DNA from: Massilia psychrophila
Lineage (GTDB): Bacteria; Pseudomonadota; Gammaproteobacteria; Burkholderiales; Burkholderiaceae_D
Direction: 5' to 3'
Length of the DNA: 64,000 bases
Assembly (NCBI RefSeq): GCF_002760665.1
Contig: NZ_PDOB01000013.1
Coordinates: 62,001 to 126,000 of the forward strand
Shown: positions 22,277-32,039 of the stretch, one piece after another
Layout of the letters: each line of letters opens with the position of its first letter
Numbering within the stretch: the first letter of the stretch is position 1
Made by a program: the position numbers and the translations under genes
The notes under the pieces: generated by a model
Told to the model about the DNA's origin: nothing
Seen by the model: the letters and a program-made list of their open reading frames with translations, nothing else
Databases searched by the model: none

Positions 22277-23443
22277 ATGACCATACTCGCCCCTTTTATC
22301 TTCAGTACCGTGCCCCATCTCGTGTCGATGCCTGGCGCCGCCGCGCAGCTCGGACAGCACGTCAGCGCGCACTTTCCACAAGCGCGGCGAGCGCTGATCG
22401 TTACCGATCCCGGCTTCCTGCGCACCGGCCTGGTCGAGGCGCCCAAGCGCGACCTGGAACACCATGCGCTCACGGTGCTGGTCTATTCGAAGGTCGTGGC
22501 CGATCCACCCGAACAAGTCGTGCTCGACGCTGTCGCGTTCGCGCGCAATAACGCCGTCGACATCGTCATCGGCATCGGCGGCGGCAGTTCGATGGATGTC
22601 GCCAAGCTGATCGCGGTGTTGGCCGGCAGCGAGCAAATCATAGGCCAGATCTATGGCATCGGCAACGTGACGGGCAAGCGCCTGCCGCTGGTGCAAGTGC
22701 CGACCACCGCCGGCACCGGCTCCGAGGTCACCAACATCGCCATCGTCACCACTGGCGAGACCACCAAGATGGGTGTGGTCGCGCCGCAACTATATGCCGA
22801 CCTTGCCGTGCTGGACGCCGAACTGACCTTGGGCTTGCCGCCGGTCGTCACCGCCGCCACCGGTATCGACGCCATGGTCCATGCGATCGAAGCGTTTACC
22901 AGCAAGCACAAGAAAAATCCGTTGTCGGACATGCTGGCGCGCCAAGCCCTGTCCTTGCTGTCTAACAACCTGCTCACCGCCTGCGAAAACGGTGCCAACA
23001 TGCAGGCGCGCCAGGCGATGCTGCTTGGCGCCTTTCTCGCCGGCCAGGCGTTCTCGAACTCTCCGGTAGCTGCCGTGCACGCACTGGCGTATCCGATCGG
23101 CGGCATTTTTCATGTGCCGCACGGACTGTCCAATTCACTGGTGTTGCCGCATGTGTTGCGCTTCAATATGCCGCAAGCGCTCGACCATTACGCCGAGATC
23201 GCCGGCATCATCGCGCCCGACGTTAAAGGCAGCCAGGAAGCGCGCGCCGAGGCGTTGATTGTTGCAATGCAGCAGACCGCCCACCTGACCGGCATCGAGA
23301 CGACGCTGCGGCAAGTGGGCATCACTGAAGCCGACCTCGACCGGCTGGCCGACGATGCCATGAAGCAGACTCGTCTGCTCGGCAACAATCCGCGCGAACT
23401 GGACTGGAGTGATGCGCGCGCGATTTACGCCGCCGCGCTGTAG
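22277..23443 (+). CDS. Iron-containing alcohol dehydrogenase
   Basis: 388 residues of the Fe-ADH family. NAD-binding motif GIGGGSSMDVAKLIA, then PTTAGTGSEVTNIA, ATGIDAMVHAIEAF and FSNSPVAAVHALAYPIGG...HVPHG, which carry the Asp and His metal ligands. It should oxidise a primary alcohol or reduce an aldehyde with NAD(P). The true substrate cannot be read from sequence. The ATG at 22277 follows GAGGAT; an upstream TTG frame is less likely. It is convergent with livM. Confidence 0.9.
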   Translation: MTILAPFIFSTVPHLVSMPGAAAQLGQHVSAHFPQARRALIVTDPGFLRTGLVEAPKRDLEHHALTVLVYSKVVADPPEQVVLDAVAFARNNAVDIVIGIGGGSSMDVAKLIAVLAGSEQIIGQIYGIGNVTGKRLPLVQVPTTAGTGSEVTNIAIVTTGETTKMGVVAPQLYADLAVLDAELTLGLPPVVTAATGIDAMVHAIEAFTSKHKKNPLSDMLARQALSLLSNNLLTACENGANMQARQAMLLGAFLAGQAFSNSPVAAVHALAYPIGGIFHVPHGLSNSLVLPHVLRFNMPQALDHYAEIAGIIAPDVKGSQEARAEALIVAMQQTAHLTGIETTLRQVGITEADLDRLADDAMKQTRLLGNNPRELDWSDARAIYAAAL

Positions 23444-23508
23444 CGTCCGGCGCCGCCAAACCCAGTCGCCAAAGGCGCGGTTTTTTGGGGCTAGTACAAG
23501 CGCCAGCC

Positions 23509-24492
23509 TCAGGCGACTTTCTTCTTGCGCGTGGCGGCCGCGATGGCAGCGCCGATCTCGCCGACAATGCCGCGCCGGAACGCCAGCACGCAGACGATGA
23601 AGATCAGGCCAATCACCATGCCGACCGACTCGCCAAGGGTCGAAAACCACTCGATCCCAGTAGTGCGCACCAAAAAGGCGCCAACGTCGCCCAGCTTGTT
23701 TTCCAGCGTGATGACGATGAACGCGCCGAGGATCGGGCCGACCAGCGTGCCCATGCCCCCTACCAGCGTCATCAGGATCACCAGGCCCGACATGGTCCAG
23801 TGGACGTCGGTCAGCGTCTCGAAGCCGAGCACCAGCGTCTTGGTGGCACCGGCCAGCCCCGCCAGCGCGGCCGACAGCACGAACGCCATCAGCTTGTACT
23901 TGTCGACGTCGTAACCGAGCGAAATGGCGCGCGGCTCGTTTTCCTTGATAGCTTTCAATACCTGACCGAACGGCGAATGGACGGTGCGCACGATCAGCGC
24001 GAAACCGGCAATAGCAATCACCAGCACCACGAAATACAGCGTGGTGTCGTCGGACAGGTCGATCACGCCCAGCAGCTTACCGCGCGGCACCCCTTGCAGG
24101 CCATCCTCGCCATGGGTAAACGGCGCCTTGAGCATGACGAAATACACCATCTGGGCCAGTGCCAGCGTAATCATCGAGAAGTAGATGCCCTGGCGGCGGA
24201 TCGCCAGCAAGCCCATGACCAGGCCGATCAGTGCCGCGGCGCCGACACCCAGCAGGATGCCGAACTCGACCGGCAAGCCCATGGCGGCCAGCGCATGGCC
24301 GGTGACGTAGCCGGCCGAGCCAAAGAAGGCAGCATGGCCAAACGACAGCAGCCCGGTATAGCCGATCAACAAGTTGAAGGCGCAGGCAAACAGGCCGAAG
24401 CACAACAGCTTCATCAGGAACACGGGGTAGCCGATGAAGGGGGCAGCGACCGCGATGGCAAACGCGAGAAAATAGCCGATGTTTTTGTACAT
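23509..24492 (-). CDS. livM: Branched-chain amino acid ABC transporter permease LivM
   Basis: 327 residues, about nine hydrophobic helices, with the family motif GHAAFFGSAGYVTGHALA and the cytoplasmic coupling segment VLKAIKENEPRAISLGYD. It forms the membrane channel with LivH. It is last in the liv cluster, 25 bases after livH. The C-terminus is basic (AAIAAATRKKKVA). Confidence 0.92.
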   Translation of the reverse strand: MYKNIGYFLAFAIAVAAPFIGYPVFLMKLLCFGLFACAFNLLIGYTGLLSFGHAAFFGSAGYVTGHALAAMGLPVEFGILLGVGAAALIGLVMGLLAIRRQGIYFSMITLALAQMVYFVMLKAPFTHGEDGLQGVPRGKLLGVIDLSDDTTLYFVVLVIAIAGFALIVRTVHSPFGQVLKAIKENEPRAISLGYDVDKYKLMAFVLSAALAGLAGATKTLVLGFETLTDVHWTMSGLVILMTLVGGMGTLVGPILGAFIVITLENKLGDVGAFLVRTTGIEWFSTLGESVGMVIGLIFIVCVLAFRRGIVGEIGAAIAAATRKKKVA

Positions 24493-24517
24493 TGAATGCT
24501 CCGTTTTAGTATGCGCG

Positions 24518-25402
24518 TTACTTCTCTTTGCCGAACAAGCCGGCAGGACGGATCATCAGGACGATCACCATCACGACGAACACCACGACTTCGGATCCCG
24601 CCGGGTAAAACACCCGGGTGAAACCTTCGATGATGCCCAGGCCCAGGCCCGTCAGGATCGAGCCCATGATCGAGCCCATGCCGCCGATCACCACCACGGC
24701 GAACACGACGATGATCAGATGCGAGCCCATCAGTGGGGTGACGTTGATGATCGGCGCCGCCAGCACGCCGGCAAAGCCGGCCAGCGCGACGCCGAAGCCG
24801 TAGGTCAACGTGACCATCAGCGGCACGTTAATGCCGAACGCTTCGACCAGTTTCGGGTTCTCGGTACCGGCCCGCAGGTACGAGCCGAGCTTGGTTTTTT
24901 CGATGACGAACCAGGTCGCCAGGCACACGCTGAGCGAAGCGACGACGACCCAGGCACGGTAGTTCGGCAGAATCATGAAGCCGAGGTCGGTGGCGCCGGT
25001 AAGCATTTCCGGCACGTCGATCGACTGGCCCGATACGCCGAAAAAGGAACGGAACACGCCTTCGAGCAGCAAGGTGACGCCGAAAGTGAACAGCAAGCCG
25101 TACAAGTGGTCCAGCTTGTAGAGCCAGCGCAGCATGGTTTTTTCGACGATGATGCCGAACACGCCTACCAGCAACGGTGCGATGATCAGCATCGACCAGT
25201 AACTGAGTCCGAACGTCGTCACACCGATGAAGGCGAAGAACGCGCCCATCATGTACAGGGCGCCGTGCGAGAAGTTGATCACGTTGAGCAGGCCGAAGAT
25301 GACGGCAAGGCCGAGCGAGAGCATGGCGTAGAACGAGCCGTTGACGAGGCCGAGCAGCAGCTGGCTCATCATGGCCTGGAGAGGAACGCCGAAGATTTCC
25401 AT
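24518..25402 (-). CDS. livH: Branched-chain amino acid ABC transporter permease LivH
   Basis: About 294 residues of multi-spanning permease (LLLGLVNGSFYAMLSLGLAV, NFSHGALYMMGAFFAF). EAFGINVPLMVTLTYGFG and the Gly-rich end VVVIGGMGSIMGSILTGLGLG are typical of LivH. Start chosen at 25402 (MEIFGVPLQAM); the frame is open to 25447. No strong ribosome-binding site is seen, so the start is uncertain. A hairpin separates it from livK upstream. Confidence 0.9.
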   Translation of the reverse strand: MEIFGVPLQAMMSQLLLGLVNGSFYAMLSLGLAVIFGLLNVINFSHGALYMMGAFFAFIGVTTFGLSYWSMLIIAPLLVGVFGIIVEKTMLRWLYKLDHLYGLLFTFGVTLLLEGVFRSFFGVSGQSIDVPEMLTGATDLGFMILPNYRAWVVVASLSVCLATWFVIEKTKLGSYLRAGTENPKLVEAFGINVPLMVTLTYGFGVALAGFAGVLAAPIINVTPLMGSHLIIVVFAVVVIGGMGSIMGSILTGLGLGIIEGFTRVFYPAGSEVVVFVVMVIVLMIRPAGLFGKEK

Positions 25403-25505
25403 GGCATCACAGTACAAAAAAACCGGCATTGAACCGGTGGGGAACAAAAGAAAAACGCGAGGCCGCCGAACCGGGTCCGCGCCAACCGCGTGCGGAGTGA
25501 TTACA

Positions 25506-25538
25506 AAAGAAGCGGGTGCGCGACCCGCTTCTTTTTTT
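25506..25538 (-). terminator. Hairpin after livK, probable partial terminator
   Basis: AAAGAAGCGGGT at 25506-25517 and ACCCGCTTCTTT at 25523-25534 pair over 12 bp with a 5-base loop; T-rich sequence flanks it. Between a binding-protein gene and permease genes it would lower expression of livH and livM relative to livK. That function is inferred. Confidence 0.75.
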
Positions 25539-25561
25539 AAACAACTACCAGACTGTCGTGC

Positions 25562-26770
25562 TTACTTCCAGAGCGCGCACTTGGTCTCGGCCTTGGTGGC
25601 GAACGCCTGGGCGCCAGGGATGGTCGCGACGACCTTGTAGTAGTCCCATGGATACTTCGACTCGGCCGGGGTCTTCACCTGCATCAGGTACATGTCGTGG
25701 ACCATACGACCGTCGGCACGGATCTCGCCGCCCTTGGTGAACATGTCGTTGATCTTGGTTTTCTTCAGTTGCGCCATGACCTTGTCCGAATCGTCCGTGC
25801 CGAGCGCCTTGACGACATTCAGGTACGTCGTCGCGGCCGAGTAATCGGCCGCCTGCAGCATCGAAGGCTCTTTCTTCATTTTGGCAAAATAGCGCTTGGC
25901 CCAGGCGCGGCTGTCGGCGTTCTGGTCCCAGTACCAGCCGTCGGTCAGGTACATGCCCTGGGTCGTCTTCAGGCCCAGCGAGTGGACGTCGTTGATGAAC
26001 ATCAGCAGGCCGGCCAGCTTCATCGTCTTGGTGATGCCGAACTCGTTGGCCGCCTTGATGGTGTTGATGGTGTCGCCGCCGGCATTGGCCAAGCCCAGGA
26101 TCTGCGCTTTCGAGCCTTGCGCCTGCAACAGGAAGGCCGAGAAGTCCGACGCCGCCAGCGGGTGCTTGGCGCTGCCGAGCACGGTACCGCCGTTGGCCTT
26201 GACCACTTCCGACGTGTCTTTTTCGAGCGACTGGCCGAACGCATAGTCGGCCGTCATGAAGTACCACGACTTGCCGCCCTGCTTGACGATGGTCGCGCCG
26301 GTGCCGCGCGCCAGCGCAATGGTGTCGTAGGCGTAGTGCACGGTGTACGGCGTGCATTCTTCGTTCGTCAGGCGGGCCGAGCCGGCGCCGATCGAGATGA
26401 ACACCTTCTTCTTTTCAGCAGCAATCTTGGCCATTGCCAGGTTAGCGCCGGAGTTGGTGCCGCCGATCAGCATGTCGACGCCCTGCTGGTCGAACCATTC
26501 GCGCGCCTTGCTGGCGGCGATGTCGGCCTTGTTCTGGTGGTCGGCGGAAACGAATTCGATCTTCTTGCCATTGATTGCGCCGCCCATGTCGGCAATCGCC
26601 ATCTTGATGGCTTCGGCGCCACCGTTGCCGTCGATGTCCGAATAAGTGCCCGACAGGTCGGTGATGAAGCCGATCTTGATGGTGTCGCCCGACACTTGCG
26701 CCTGCGCCGAGAAGGTCATTCCGAGTGCACATGCTGCGCTCACTGCGATGACGATAGCTTTACGTTTCAT
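25562..26770 (-). CDS. livK: Branched-chain amino acid ABC transporter substrate-binding protein
   Basis: 402 residues. A signal peptide MKRKAIVIAVSAACALGMTF...AQA is followed by a type I periplasmic-binding fold (DTIKIGFITDLSGTYSDIDG, SADHQNKADIAASKAREWFD). It should capture a branched-chain amino acid or a related compound in the periplasm; members of this family also bind aromatic acids or amides, so the ligand is uncertain. It lies between livF and the permease genes. Confidence 0.9.
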   Translation of the reverse strand: MKRKAIVIAVSAACALGMTFSAQAQVSGDTIKIGFITDLSGTYSDIDGNGGAEAIKMAIADMGGAINGKKIEFVSADHQNKADIAASKAREWFDQQGVDMLIGGTNSGANLAMAKIAAEKKKVFISIGAGSARLTNEECTPYTVHYAYDTIALARGTGATIVKQGGKSWYFMTADYAFGQSLEKDTSEVVKANGGTVLGSAKHPLAASDFSAFLLQAQGSKAQILGLANAGGDTINTIKAANEFGITKTMKLAGLLMFINDVHSLGLKTTQGMYLTDGWYWDQNADSRAWAKRYFAKMKKEPSMLQAADYSAATTYLNVVKALGTDDSDKVMAQLKKTKINDMFTKGGEIRADGRMVHDMYLMQVKTPAESKYPWDYYKVVATIPGAQAFATKAETKCALWK

Positions 26771-26815
26771 TTTGTCTCCGTTTGAAGGATAGTTGTTAGT
26801 TATTGAACGACTTTT

Positions 26816-27523
26816 TTACACACCAAGCAGCTCGGTCAAAACCGGCATCTTGGCGTTCAATTCAGACGAAGCGAAGGTCTCGACGATCTGACCGTGCTCC
26901 ACCACGTAAAACCGGTCCGCCAGCGGTGCGGCGAAGCGGAAATTTTGTTCCACCATGACGATGGTGTAGCCCTTGCCCTTGAGCGTGGTGATCATGCGGG
27001 CCAGCCCCTGCACGATGACCGGCGCCAGGCCTTCCGATATCTCGTCGAGCAGCAGCAATCGCGCGCCGGTGCGCAGGATGCGCGCCACTGCCAGCATCTG
27101 CTGCTCGCCGCCGGACAGGCGCGTGCCCTGGCTGTTGCGACGTTCGTACAGGTTGGGAAACATCTGGTAGATTTCCTGCACCGACATGCCCTTTTCAACG
27201 CCTCCCAGCGCCGGCGGCAGCATCAGGTTTTCCTCGGTCGACAGCGACGAAAATATGCCGCGCTCTTCCGGGCAGTAGCCGATGCCGAGATGGGCGATTT
27301 TGTGGGTCGGCAAGCCGATCGCCTCGACGCCATTCACCTTGATCGACCCGGTGCGCTTGCCGGTCAGGCCCATGATGGCGCGCAAGGTGGTGGTGCGGCC
27401 GGCGCCGTTGCGACCCAGCAACGTCACCACTTCGCCCTGGTTGACGGTCAGGTTGACGTTATGCAAGATGTGCGATTCGCCATACCATGCCTGCAGGTTG
27501 TTGATCTCGAGAGCGGCGGCCAT
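26816..27523 (-). CDS. livF: Branched-chain amino acid ABC transporter ATP-binding protein LivF
   Basis: 235 residues. Walker A LLGRNGAGRTT (Arg replaces the usual Lys in GKT), signature LSGGEQQMLAVAR, Walker B LLLLDEISEGLAP. The Lys-to-Arg change in Walker A is unusual: Walker A Lys normally contacts the ATP phosphates. The partner LivG has a normal GKTT. Its start shares one base with the livG stop (TGATG). Confidence 0.92.
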   Translation of the reverse strand: MAAALEINNLQAWYGESHILHNVNLTVNQGEVVTLLGRNGAGRTTTLRAIMGLTGKRTGSIKVNGVEAIGLPTHKIAHLGIGYCPEERGIFSSLSTEENLMLPPALGGVEKGMSVQEIYQMFPNLYERRNSQGTRLSGGEQQMLAVARILRTGARLLLLDEISEGLAPVIVQGLARMITTLKGKGYTIVMVEQNFRFAAPLADRFYVVEHGQIVETFASSELNAKMPVLTELLGV

Positions 27524-28293
27524 CAGTGCGCCCCTTCCAGTTCGGCGCTGGTGGTGCCCATGTAGGCTTCCATCACCTGCGGGTTGCGCGATACTTCAGC
27601 GTAACTGCCCTCGGCCAGCATGGCGCCGCGCTGCAGCACTGAAATTTTGTCGCAGATACCGGAAACGACGCCCATATTGTGTTCCACCATCAAGATGGTG
27701 CGCCCGGCCGACACCTTTTTGATCAGCTCGGTGACCCGGTGCACGTCTTCGTGGCCCATGCCCTGGGTCGGCTCGTCGAGCAGCATCAATTCGGGCTCCA
27801 TCGCCAGTGTCGTGGCGATCTCGAGCGCGCGCTTGCGGCCATACGGCATGTCGACGGTGATGGTGTCGGCAAACTCGGTCAGGTCGACCTCGGCAAGCAA
27901 CTGCATGGCGCGGTCGTCCAGGCGCGACAGTGAGCGCTCGCTCTGCCAGAAGTGAAAGGACGTACCGAGCTCGCGCTGCAGGCCGATGCGCACGTTCTGC
28001 AGCACCGTCAGGTGCGGGAACACGGCCGAAATCTGGAACGAACGAATGATGCCCATGCGGGCGATCTGGGCCGGCCGGGCCGCGGTGATGTCCGTGCCGT
28101 TGAACAGGATCTGGCCCGAGGTCGGCACCAGGAACTTGGTCAACAAATTGAAACAGGTGGTCTTGCCGGCGCCGTTGGGGCCGATAAGCGCATGGATGTG
28201 TCCGCGCTCGACACTGAGATTCACGTCACTGACTGCGGTGAAACCCCTGAACTCTTTGGTCAGGTTCCTGGTTTCCAAGATGACGTCCGTCAT
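27523..28293 (-). CDS. livG: Branched-chain amino acid ABC transporter ATP-binding protein LivG
   Basis: 256 residues. Walker A GPNGAGKTT, the signature region is YGRKRALEIATTLAM and Walker B LMLLDEPTQGM. The first-gene position and the GGAG ribosome-binding site make it the head of the liv operon. It hydrolyses ATP with LivF to drive import. Confidence 0.94.
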   Translation of the reverse strand: MTDVILETRNLTKEFRGFTAVSDVNLSVERGHIHALIGPNGAGKTTCFNLLTKFLVPTSGQILFNGTDITAARPAQIARMGIIRSFQISAVFPHLTVLQNVRIGLQRELGTSFHFWQSERSLSRLDDRAMQLLAEVDLTEFADTITVDMPYGRKRALEIATTLAMEPELMLLDEPTQGMGHEDVHRVTELIKKVSAGRTILMVEHNMGVVSGICDKISVLQRGAMLAEGSYAEVSRNPQVMEAYMGTTSAELEGAH

Positions 28294-28340
28294 ACTGTCT
28301 CCAAAGTGTTTTTATCATACCGATATGTAATTATTTGACG

Positions 28341-28369
28341 ATCATACACAGAATAAAATTTCGTCACAA
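28341..28369 (-). promoter_or_regulatory. Promoter of the liv operon
   Basis: On the minus strand TTGTGA (28369-28364) and TATGAT (28346-28341) with a 17-base spacer lie about 50 bases ahead of livG. The promoter is flanked by the 9-bp inverted pair GTCTCCAAA (28297-28305) and TTTGGAGAC (28386-28394); the first arm overlaps the livG ribosome-binding site. Confidence 0.6.
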
Positions 28370-28414
28370 TACGGTATAACTACCATTTGGAGACGTGCCA
28401 AACACGACACCGAT

Positions 28415-30040
28415 TCAATGCGCTACCGCCAGGATCAGCTGGGCCGCCTTCTCGGCGATCATCAAGGTCGGCGAATTGGTGTTACCCGAAATGATGTTCG
28501 GCATCACCGACGCATCTACAACGCGCAAGCCAGCTACGCCGATGACACGCAATTGGCTGTCGACGACCGCTGTCGGGTCGCTTGAGCGGCCCATCTTGCA
28601 GGTGCCCACCGGATGGAAAATGGTGGTGCCGATATGGCCGGCAGCTTCCGCCAGTTCGTCTTCGGTGCGGTAATGAATGCCCGGCTTGTATTCTTGCGGC
28701 GCGTATTTGGCCAGCGCCGGCGCCGCCACGATCTGGCGCGTCAACGTCAGGGCGGCGGCCGCGATTTTCCGGTCCTCCGCCGTGCTGAGATAATTAGGCG
28801 TAATTTTCGGCGCTGTGTAACTGTCCTTGCTGGCAAGCCGGACATGTCCGCGCGAGGTCGGGCGCAGGTTGCACACGCTGGCGGTGAACGCCGGGAACGG
28901 ATGCAGCGGATCGCCGAACTTCTCCAGCGACAGCGGCTGCACATGGTATTGCAGGTTGGCGCTGGCCTGACCCGGATCGGATTTGGCAAACGCGCCCAGC
29001 TGCGAAGGCGCCATCGACATCGGCCCGCTCTGCAGCATCGCATACTCGAGGCCGATCTTCATCTTGCCAAACCAGCTGGCGGCGCTGGTATTGAGCGTCT
29101 TGGCGTTGCTCACCTTGTAGACCATCCGCAACTGCAAATGGTCCTGCAGGTTTTCACCCACCCCCGGTGCGTCGACCAGCGGCACGATACCATGCTGGTG
29201 CAGCGCGCCAGCTGGCCCGACGCCGGACAACTGGAGAATCTGGGGCGAACCGATGGCGCCGGCCGCCAGCAAGGTTTCAAGCTTCGCATCGGCGCGGAAA
29301 GCCCGCCCGCCGCCGGTGAATTCGACGCCGCGGCAAACTGGGCCCTGCGCGGTTTGCTCGATGATCAGGCGTTCGACGTGGCAGCCCGTCATGATGGTGA
29401 GATTTTCGCGTGCGGCGATCGGCTTGAGGAAGGCTTTCGCCGTGTTCCAGCGGATTCCGCGTTTCTGGTTAACCTCAAAATAGGCGCAGCCGGCGTTGTC
29501 GCCGCCGTTAAAATCGTCCACCTTACGGATGCCGACCTGGTCGGCCGCGTCACGGAAAGCGTCGAGGATTTGCCACGACAGGCGCTGTTTTTCGACCCGC
29601 CATTCGCCGCCGCTGCCGTGCGCCGGGCCCGCGCCGCCGTGGTGGTTCTCGGTTTTCATAAACAGCGGCAACACCTGGTCCCAGGCCCACGAAGCGTCGC
29701 CCGTCGCTTCGGCCCAGCGGTCGTAGTCGCCCGACTGGCCACGCATGTAGATCATGCCGTTGATCGACGAACTGCCTCCCATAACTTTTCCGCGCGGATA
29801 AATCAGTGCGCGGCCGTGCAAGCCGGCGTTCGCTTCCGTCTGGTACAGCCAGTCGGTGCGCGGATTGCCGATGCAATGCAGGTAGCCGACCGGGATGTGA
29901 ATCCACAAATAATCATCCTTGCCGCCCGCTTCGATCAGCAGCACGGTGGTGCCCTTCTTGCGGGTGAGGCGGTTGGCCAGCAGGCAGCCGGCTGTGCCCG
30001 CTCCCACGATAATGTAGTCGTATTGTCCTGCCGATTCCAA
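28415..30040 (-). CDS. GMC-family FAD-dependent oxidoreductase
   Basis: 541 residues, the usual GMC length. The N-terminal FAD motif YIIVGAGTAGCLLANRL, the GMC signature 1 region PRGKVMGGSSSINGM, and the C-terminal HPVGTCKMG and SGNTNSPTLMIAEKAA with the catalytic His/Asn pair. It is closest in look to choline or alcohol dehydrogenases. It would oxidise an alcohol and pass electrons to a quinone or oxygen; the substrate is unknown. It lies 11 bases after the nitronate monooxygenase gene, so they are probably co-transcribed. Confidence 0.9.
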   Translation of the reverse strand: MESAGQYDYIIVGAGTAGCLLANRLTRKKGTTVLLIEAGGKDDYLWIHIPVGYLHCIGNPRTDWLYQTEANAGLHGRALIYPRGKVMGGSSSINGMIYMRGQSGDYDRWAEATGDASWAWDQVLPLFMKTENHHGGAGPAHGSGGEWRVEKQRLSWQILDAFRDAADQVGIRKVDDFNGGDNAGCAYFEVNQKRGIRWNTAKAFLKPIAARENLTIMTGCHVERLIIEQTAQGPVCRGVEFTGGGRAFRADAKLETLLAAGAIGSPQILQLSGVGPAGALHQHGIVPLVDAPGVGENLQDHLQLRMVYKVSNAKTLNTSAASWFGKMKIGLEYAMLQSGPMSMAPSQLGAFAKSDPGQASANLQYHVQPLSLEKFGDPLHPFPAFTASVCNLRPTSRGHVRLASKDSYTAPKITPNYLSTAEDRKIAAAALTLTRQIVAAPALAKYAPQEYKPGIHYRTEDELAEAAGHIGTTIFHPVGTCKMGRSSDPTAVVDSQLRVIGVAGLRVVDASVMPNIISGNTNSPTLMIAEKAAQLILAVAH

Positions 30041-30051
30041 TCGTCACTCCT

Positions 30052-31089
30052 TCAAGTCGGGCGCATTTCCGCCACCAGGGTTTGCATCAGTTGCGCCACC
30101 GACAGCGCGCGGGCACGGCCAACTTGCGCGCCAGCCCACATCGACATCAAGCCCGGATCTCCGCTGGCGGCGGCCGCCGACCGTATGCTTGCGGTCAATG
30201 CGTTTTGGACAGGATACGCCGGAACTTGCAACTCCACACTCTTCATTTGCTCCATGAAACGATTTTCGACACCGCGGGCGTAGCGGCCAGAAAAACTGCG
30301 CGTCAGCCGGGTTGTCAAATGGGCACCCGACAACAGCATTTTTTTATATACCGGATGAATGCCGGATTCATCGGTTACCAGGAAGGCCGTGCCCATTTGC
30401 ACGGCGCGTGCACCAAGCGCCAGCGCCTCGCCGATATCGACCCCGGTCATGATGCCGCCGGCAGCGATCACGGGGATCTTGACGGCATCGGCCACTTGCG
30501 GCCACAGCGCACGCGCAGACAGCGTGGCCTCTTCCTGCGCGCCAATAAACGTGCCGCGGTGGCCACCCGCCTCGATGCCGGACGCCACCACGGCGTCGGC
30601 GCCCACGGTTTCCCAGGCCAGCGCCTCGTCGAGCGTGGTGACGGTGCCGATCACGGCGATGCCGGCCGAATGCAGGCGTTCGACCTGCGATTCGGTCAGG
30701 AGACCGAAGGTAAAACTGGCGGCGGCGGGTTCAATTGCCAGCAAGGCTTCGAACTGGGCGTCGAAATCCTGGCACCATTGCTGCGGGATCGGCAGTTCGG
30801 ACCAGCCCAGGCCTTCCCACACGGGGCGCAACAGTTCAACCCCGGCCTGGATTTCCGCCTGGCTCGGCTTTGGAGTTTCCTGCACGAAAAAATTGAGCAG
30901 GAAGGCCCGATCGGTCAGCGCCCGGATCTGGCCGACCTGCTCAATGATCGCCGCCGGCGACAGCAGCGAACCCGCAAGACTGCCCAGTCCGCCCGCGTTC
31001 GACACCGCCGCCACCAGCGCCGGCGTACACGCCCCGCCCGCCATCGGCCCTTGCACGATCGGAAACGCCATCAACGACATCACATTCAT
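30052..31089 (-). CDS. Nitronate monooxygenase family protein (FMN)
   Basis: 345 residues, TIM-barrel 2-nitropropane dioxygenase family. QGPMAGGACTPALVAAVSNA starts the barrel, GIEAGGHRG and AAGGIMTGVDI bind FMN phosphate, and MGTAFLVTDESG is near the end. The expected activity is oxidation of nitronates such as propionate-3-nitronate. It is the first gene of a two-gene unit with the GMC enzyme, and its start is just at the edge of the putative replication origin. Confidence 0.88.
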   Translation of the reverse strand: MNVMSLMAFPIVQGPMAGGACTPALVAAVSNAGGLGSLAGSLLSPAAIIEQVGQIRALTDRAFLLNFFVQETPKPSQAEIQAGVELLRPVWEGLGWSELPIPQQWCQDFDAQFEALLAIEPAAASFTFGLLTESQVERLHSAGIAVIGTVTTLDEALAWETVGADAVVASGIEAGGHRGTFIGAQEEATLSARALWPQVADAVKIPVIAAGGIMTGVDIGEALALGARAVQMGTAFLVTDESGIHPVYKKMLLSGAHLTTRLTRSFSGRYARGVENRFMEQMKSVELQVPAYPVQNALTASIRSAAAASGDPGLMSMWAGAQVGRARALSVAQLMQTLVAEMRPT

Positions 31090-31099
31090 ACTTCCTCCC

Positions 31100-31320
31100 T
31101 GTGGATAAGCCTATGCATATCCACAGGACCCGTTTGTGGACAAGTCCCATTTTATCCACAGCCAGATTTTTGTCCAGATACGATGCCTGCGGCATACAAA
31201 GTCGTTAACCGCTTTATACCGGACGCAAGTGCCTGATTTGGTTCGAATTTACAGGCTTATCCACAGAAAACAGGCTGCGTTAACTACTACTACTAAGCTT
31301 GTATACCAACTTGTTCTAGT
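31100..31320 (+). repeat. Origin module 1
   Basis: Boxes at 31100 (reverse), 31117, 31135 (reverse, one mismatch), 31152 and 31257, then the tract ACTACTACTACTA at 31283-31295 and CTTGTATACC. About 85 bases in its middle (GATGCC..., AGTCGTTAACCG, GCAAGTGCCTGATTT) are shared with module 2. Confidence 0.85.
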
Positions 31321-31590
31321 AAACAAATAACAGCCAGGAAGACTGGCAAGCCGACGCCGCAAGCTCTCCGCCGTCAATTTCACCGTCAACAATGGCCGAT
31401 CGTCCGATCGTCATGTCGAACGCTGCTGGCATGTTCGGCGATATGCAAGTGCGCCGGGTGGACGACTACGCAACTGAACAGCACCGCTGCGCTGTCTGCC
31501 TGCCTGCCTGTCTGCCGACGCGGATGATGATCGAGCTGAAGATCAAACAACCGCGATTGGGCACGACCGGGCGAAGCTGAAGACAGGACC

Positions 31591-31815
31591 TGTGGATAAG
31601 TCTATGAATATCCACAGGTACCGTTTGTGGATAAATACGGTTTTGTCCACATGCCAAATTTTGTCCAGATTCGATGCCTTGCCCATACAAAGTCGTTAAC
31701 CGGGTTATACCGGCTGCAAGTGCCTGATTTATCTCACTATTAAGAGCTTATCCACAGAAAAAGGGCTGCGTTAACTACTACTACTAAACTTGTATACATA
31801 CTTTTTGGGTAAACA
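31591..31815 (+). repeat. Origin module 2
   Basis: The best-preserved copy: boxes at 31591 (reverse), 31608, 31626 (reverse), 31643 and 31748, then ACTACTACTACTA at 31774-31786 and CTTGTATACATAC. It starts 491 bases after module 1, with unique DNA between. Confidence 0.85.
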
Positions 31816-32039
31816 AGAAAACGCGAAAAAGGCAGGCAAAAGCCCGACCGTCCCGGTCCGCAGCAGCCATCGCATCAACAACGCCGGCAAAGTTGATGAC
31901 TCTTTTTTGTGCAAGCAAGCCGCTGCTCGGAAAATCTGAAAAACGGGTAATTATGCAAAGCGAGCGGTTTTTCAAGCCAGCATGGGCAAGCTGGTTCGAC
32001 CACGCGTCGAGTGCTGTCACGACACTTCCGGCAGTGCGC

